Assembly: GCA_039923935.1 (NCBI GenBank)
Contig: JBDTBU010000248.1
Location: 4,302 to 68,301 of the forward strand
Reading direction: 5' to 3'
Length of the DNA: 64,000 bases
Source: Paraktedonobacter sp039923935
Lineage (GTDB): Bacteria; Chloroflexota; Ktedonobacteria; Ktedonobacterales; Ktedonobacteraceae
Part shown: positions 62,166 to 64,000 of the stretch, piece by piece
Layout of the letters: each line of letters begins with the position of its first letter
How positions within the stretch are numbered: the first letter of the stretch is position 1
The notes under the pieces: model-generated
Told to the model about the DNA's origin: nothing
The model's database searches: none
The model's input: the letters and a program-made list of their open reading frames with translations, nothing else
Translations under genes and position numbers: made by a program

Positions 62166-63140
62166 ATGCCTTTTTGGAAACGCTCCTCACCAGAGGAGAA
62201 AGAACAACGCCTCCAGCAACAGCAGGAGGCCGAGGCAAGTCGCCAGGCGCTGGAGGCTGGAGGTTTGCCGCTCAAAGCACAAAAACGTCTGCGCGAAGAG
62301 ATGGAGGCTGGTCACACACTCTTCACCAGTGACCTGAGCGCCAGTGAACTCTTGCTCGCCCGCCAGTTAGGCTACCAGCCCTTGAGCCAAATCATGGGTA
62401 GTTCGATCTATCAAGTCGGTTGGCAGTACACGCGCCAGTATGGTTGGGGCACGCAGAGTTCTGAAATGGGTACAATCTCACAGGCGCACCAACACGCTGC
62501 CTCGCTGGCGTTGAACAGACTGGAACAAGAGGCCAAACTGGTGGGCGCACATGGGGTTATTGGCGTGCGCTTCACACGTCGCAGCTATGAGTGGGGCAAC
62601 AACCTGCTCGAATATACTGCGATTGGTACAGCTATCAAGCTCCCCAATACTCCGCTGACGGGACGCCCATTTCTCAGCGATCTCTCTGGACAGGAATTCT
62701 GGACGCTGCTCCAGGCCGGCTACTATCCAGCCGGGGTGGTCACTGGCTACTGCTCGTACTATGTCGCGTTGGGGAGCAACCTGACGCAGCAGATTCAGGG
62801 TTGGTGGACCGGTGGCTCCAATCAGGAGATCGTCCCGTTCACACAGGGTTTGTATAATGCGCGTCACCTGGCGATGACACGGGCGAGCGATATGGCGCGT
62901 AAACAGCAGGCGTTGGGCATTGTTGGTATGCATATCGAGAACAACCGTCAGGTGCAGGAATATGAAACTGACAATCCGCAACGCAAATATATGGATCTCT
63001 ATGTGCACTTTGCGGTTCTGGGCACTGCCATTATTACCGTGAAAAAGGATCATATCATTCCCACTCCCAAGATAACGCTGACCATGACCGATCTGCGTCC
63101 AGGGCAATACGGGCAAAACACGGAGCTAAGCTTTACATAA
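62166..63140 (+). CDS. protein with two YbjQ/DUF74-like domains
   Basis: 324 residues. A charged, Gln-rich N-terminal helix (1-45) precedes two copies of a domain of about 120 residues. Copy one starts LFTSDLSASELLLARQLGYQ and has GSSIYQVGW; copy two starts FLSDLSGQEFWTLLQAGYYP and has GYCSYYVALG. Each ends with a GxxGVRxxxxxxEWG / AIGTAI pattern. This resembles the heavy-metal-binding domain family YbjQ. No membrane segment. Ligand unknown. GGAGG is five bases upstream. Confidence 0.8.
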   Translation: MPFWKRSSPEEKEQRLQQQQEAEASRQALEAGGLPLKAQKRLREEMEAGHTLFTSDLSASELLLARQLGYQPLSQIMGSSIYQVGWQYTRQYGWGTQSSEMGTISQAHQHAASLALNRLEQEAKLVGAHGVIGVRFTRRSYEWGNNLLEYTAIGTAIKLPNTPLTGRPFLSDLSGQEFWTLLQAGYYPAGVVTGYCSYYVALGSNLTQQIQGWWTGGSNQEIVPFTQGLYNARHLAMTRASDMARKQQALGIVGMHIENNRQVQEYETDNPQRKYMDLYVHFAVLGTAIITVKKDHIIPTPKITLTMTDLRPGQYGQNTELSFT

Positions 63141-63184
63141 CAATCAACACCCTCTCTAGATATTGAAATTAAGGAGTATCTATC

Positions 63185-64000
63185 ATGTCACAGCAGAACC
63201 CTTCACAGCCAAACGATTTACCCGTCCATGCTCGCGAGCGCCTGACCAGCATGCGCCAAGACGCCACCCATCGCGGCCTCTTTACCAGCGACCTGAGCGT
63301 CAATGAGTTTCTGCTGGTGCGTGAGGCTGGTTTCGATCCTGTCGGCTTGGTTGTTGGCAGTTCGATTTACCACATTGGCTATCAACGTGCGAACTGGACC
63401 CAGAACCAGGAGATGGTCGTGCTGACCCAGGCGATGTACCACGCTCGTGAACTGGCGATGACACGTATGGAGGAAGAGGCGGACGCGCTGGGAGCCGATG
63501 GTATTGTCGGTGTACGACTCGAAGTCACCCGTCACGAATGGGGCGAATCGCTGGCTGAGTTTGTCGCGATTGGCACTGCGATTCGTTCACGCGATGGCAA
63601 AAATTATCGCAACGCGCACAACATGCCCTTTACCTCAGACCTGTCCGGGCAAGATTTCTGGACGCTCTTGCGGGCGGGTTATCGGCCAGTAGGCATGGTC
63701 ATGGGGAACTGCGTCTATCATGTCTCGCGTCAGGGGATCGGCCAGTGGTTCGGTCAGATGGGACGCAACGTTGAAATGACCAACTATACCCAGGCACTCT
63801 ACGACGCTCGCGAACTGTCCATGGAACGCATGCAAACTGAGGCAGTGAGCCTGAAAGCTGAGGGCATCGTCGGCGCACAGATCGTCGAGCGTAGCCACGG
63901 CTGGGGTTCGCATATTATCGAATTCTTTGCGGTTGGTACAGCTGTGATTAGCATTTCAGCCGATCATGAGATTCCAGCACCTTCGCTCTCCCTGCTGCTC
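63185..64000 (+). CDS. second tandem YbjQ-like protein (partial, runs off the window)
   Basis: ATG 63185 has AAGGAG nine bases upstream; the frame is open to the end of the window (272 codons seen). It begins MSQQNPSQPNDLPVHARERL and repeats the two-domain pattern: GLFTSDLSVNEFLLVREAGF with GSSIYHIGY, then FTSDLSGQDFWTLLRAGYRP with GNCVYHVSRQG. It is a clear paralogue of the preceding gene, 44 bases away, and closer to its own two halves in motif spelling. The C-terminus is not visible. Confidence 0.85.
   Translation, partial: MSQQNPSQPNDLPVHARERLTSMRQDATHRGLFTSDLSVNEFLLVREAGFDPVGLVVGSSIYHIGYQRANWTQNQEMVVLTQAMYHARELAMTRMEEEADALGADGIVGVRLEVTRHEWGESLAEFVAIGTAIRSRDGKNYRNAHNMPFTSDLSGQDFWTLLRAGYRPVGMVMGNCVYHVSRQGIGQWFGQMGRNVEMTNYTQALYDARELSMERMQTEAVSLKAEGIVGAQIVERSHGWGSHIIEFFAVGTAVISISADHEIPAPSLSLLL

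Overview
The window looks like a chromosomal segment of a soil-type Chloroflexota bacterium, most likely Ktedonobacteria. This is inferred from gene content and style: many Shine-Dalgarno (SD)-led genes of moderate to high G+C, a branched-chain amino acid (Liv) ABC operon with an enlarged LivM, a SerA paired with a class V aminotransferase, and proline/glutamine-rich membrane-anchored proteins. No rRNA, tRNA, CRISPR array or intact insertion sequence was seen.

Layout. (1) 1-2959, minus strand: the start of an unidentified gene, methylmalonate-semialdehyde dehydrogenase and a LacI-type regulator whose upstream region carries twin palindromic operators 32 bp apart. (2) 3123-9573, plus strand: a translationally coupled three-gene operon of visibly lower G+C. 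It encodes a large protein with a degenerate SNF2-like region and a TerB-C-like tail, a BrxD-family (DUF2791) ATPase and an Lhr/BrxHI-like superfamily 2 helicase. This is the best candidate for an unusual DNA-processing or phage-defence module; no methyltransferase, nuclease or PglZ gene accompanies it. (3) 9592-10195: decayed glycosyltransferase and GDP-mannose dehydratase remnants abut the module. (4) 10221-13320: aminotransferase-serA operon for serine synthesis, closed by a 29-bp perfect hairpin. (5) 13344-18859, minus: methyltransferase, DJ-1/PfpI protein, GH20 hexosaminidase, D-aminoacylase-type amidohydrolase and a DUF488 protein.

(6) 19-44 kb: a stress and low-energy metabolism island with DoxX, cupin, tandem UspA, acetate kinase, phosphoketolase, transaldolase, a P3A-type proton ATPase, Hsp20, type II NADH dehydrogenase, a fumarate reductase-like flavoprotein, a STAND/TPR ATPase, DUF488, DUF4010, AlkA, DUF2945, a ferredoxin-reductase-like protein and 6-phosphogluconate dehydrogenase. 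Together these make a pentose-phosphate/phosphoketolase route to acetyl phosphate and acetate with ATP gain. Remnants of zwf, class I fructose-bisphosphate aldolase, UspA, a GltD-like oxidoreductase and a GNAT acetyltransferase show that the island is eroding. (7) 44-49.3 kb: a divergent response regulator/histidine kinase pair, a cytochrome b-molybdopterin oxidoreductase fusion and an HU-type protein preceded by 21-23 bp repeats.

(8) 49.5-54.9 kb: a membrane-anchored protein with a calcium-loop-like motif, RluD, LspA, a DksA/TraR zinc-finger protein, DUF3224 divergent from an AraC regulator, and a 58-residue acidic protein with a consensus promoter. A 62-nt perfect palindrome separates this from (9), the livKHMGF operon at 54.9-61.2 kb. 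(10) 61.7-64.0 kb, plus: an operon of a small hypothetical protein and two tandem-duplicated YbjQ-like proteins, the last running off the window.
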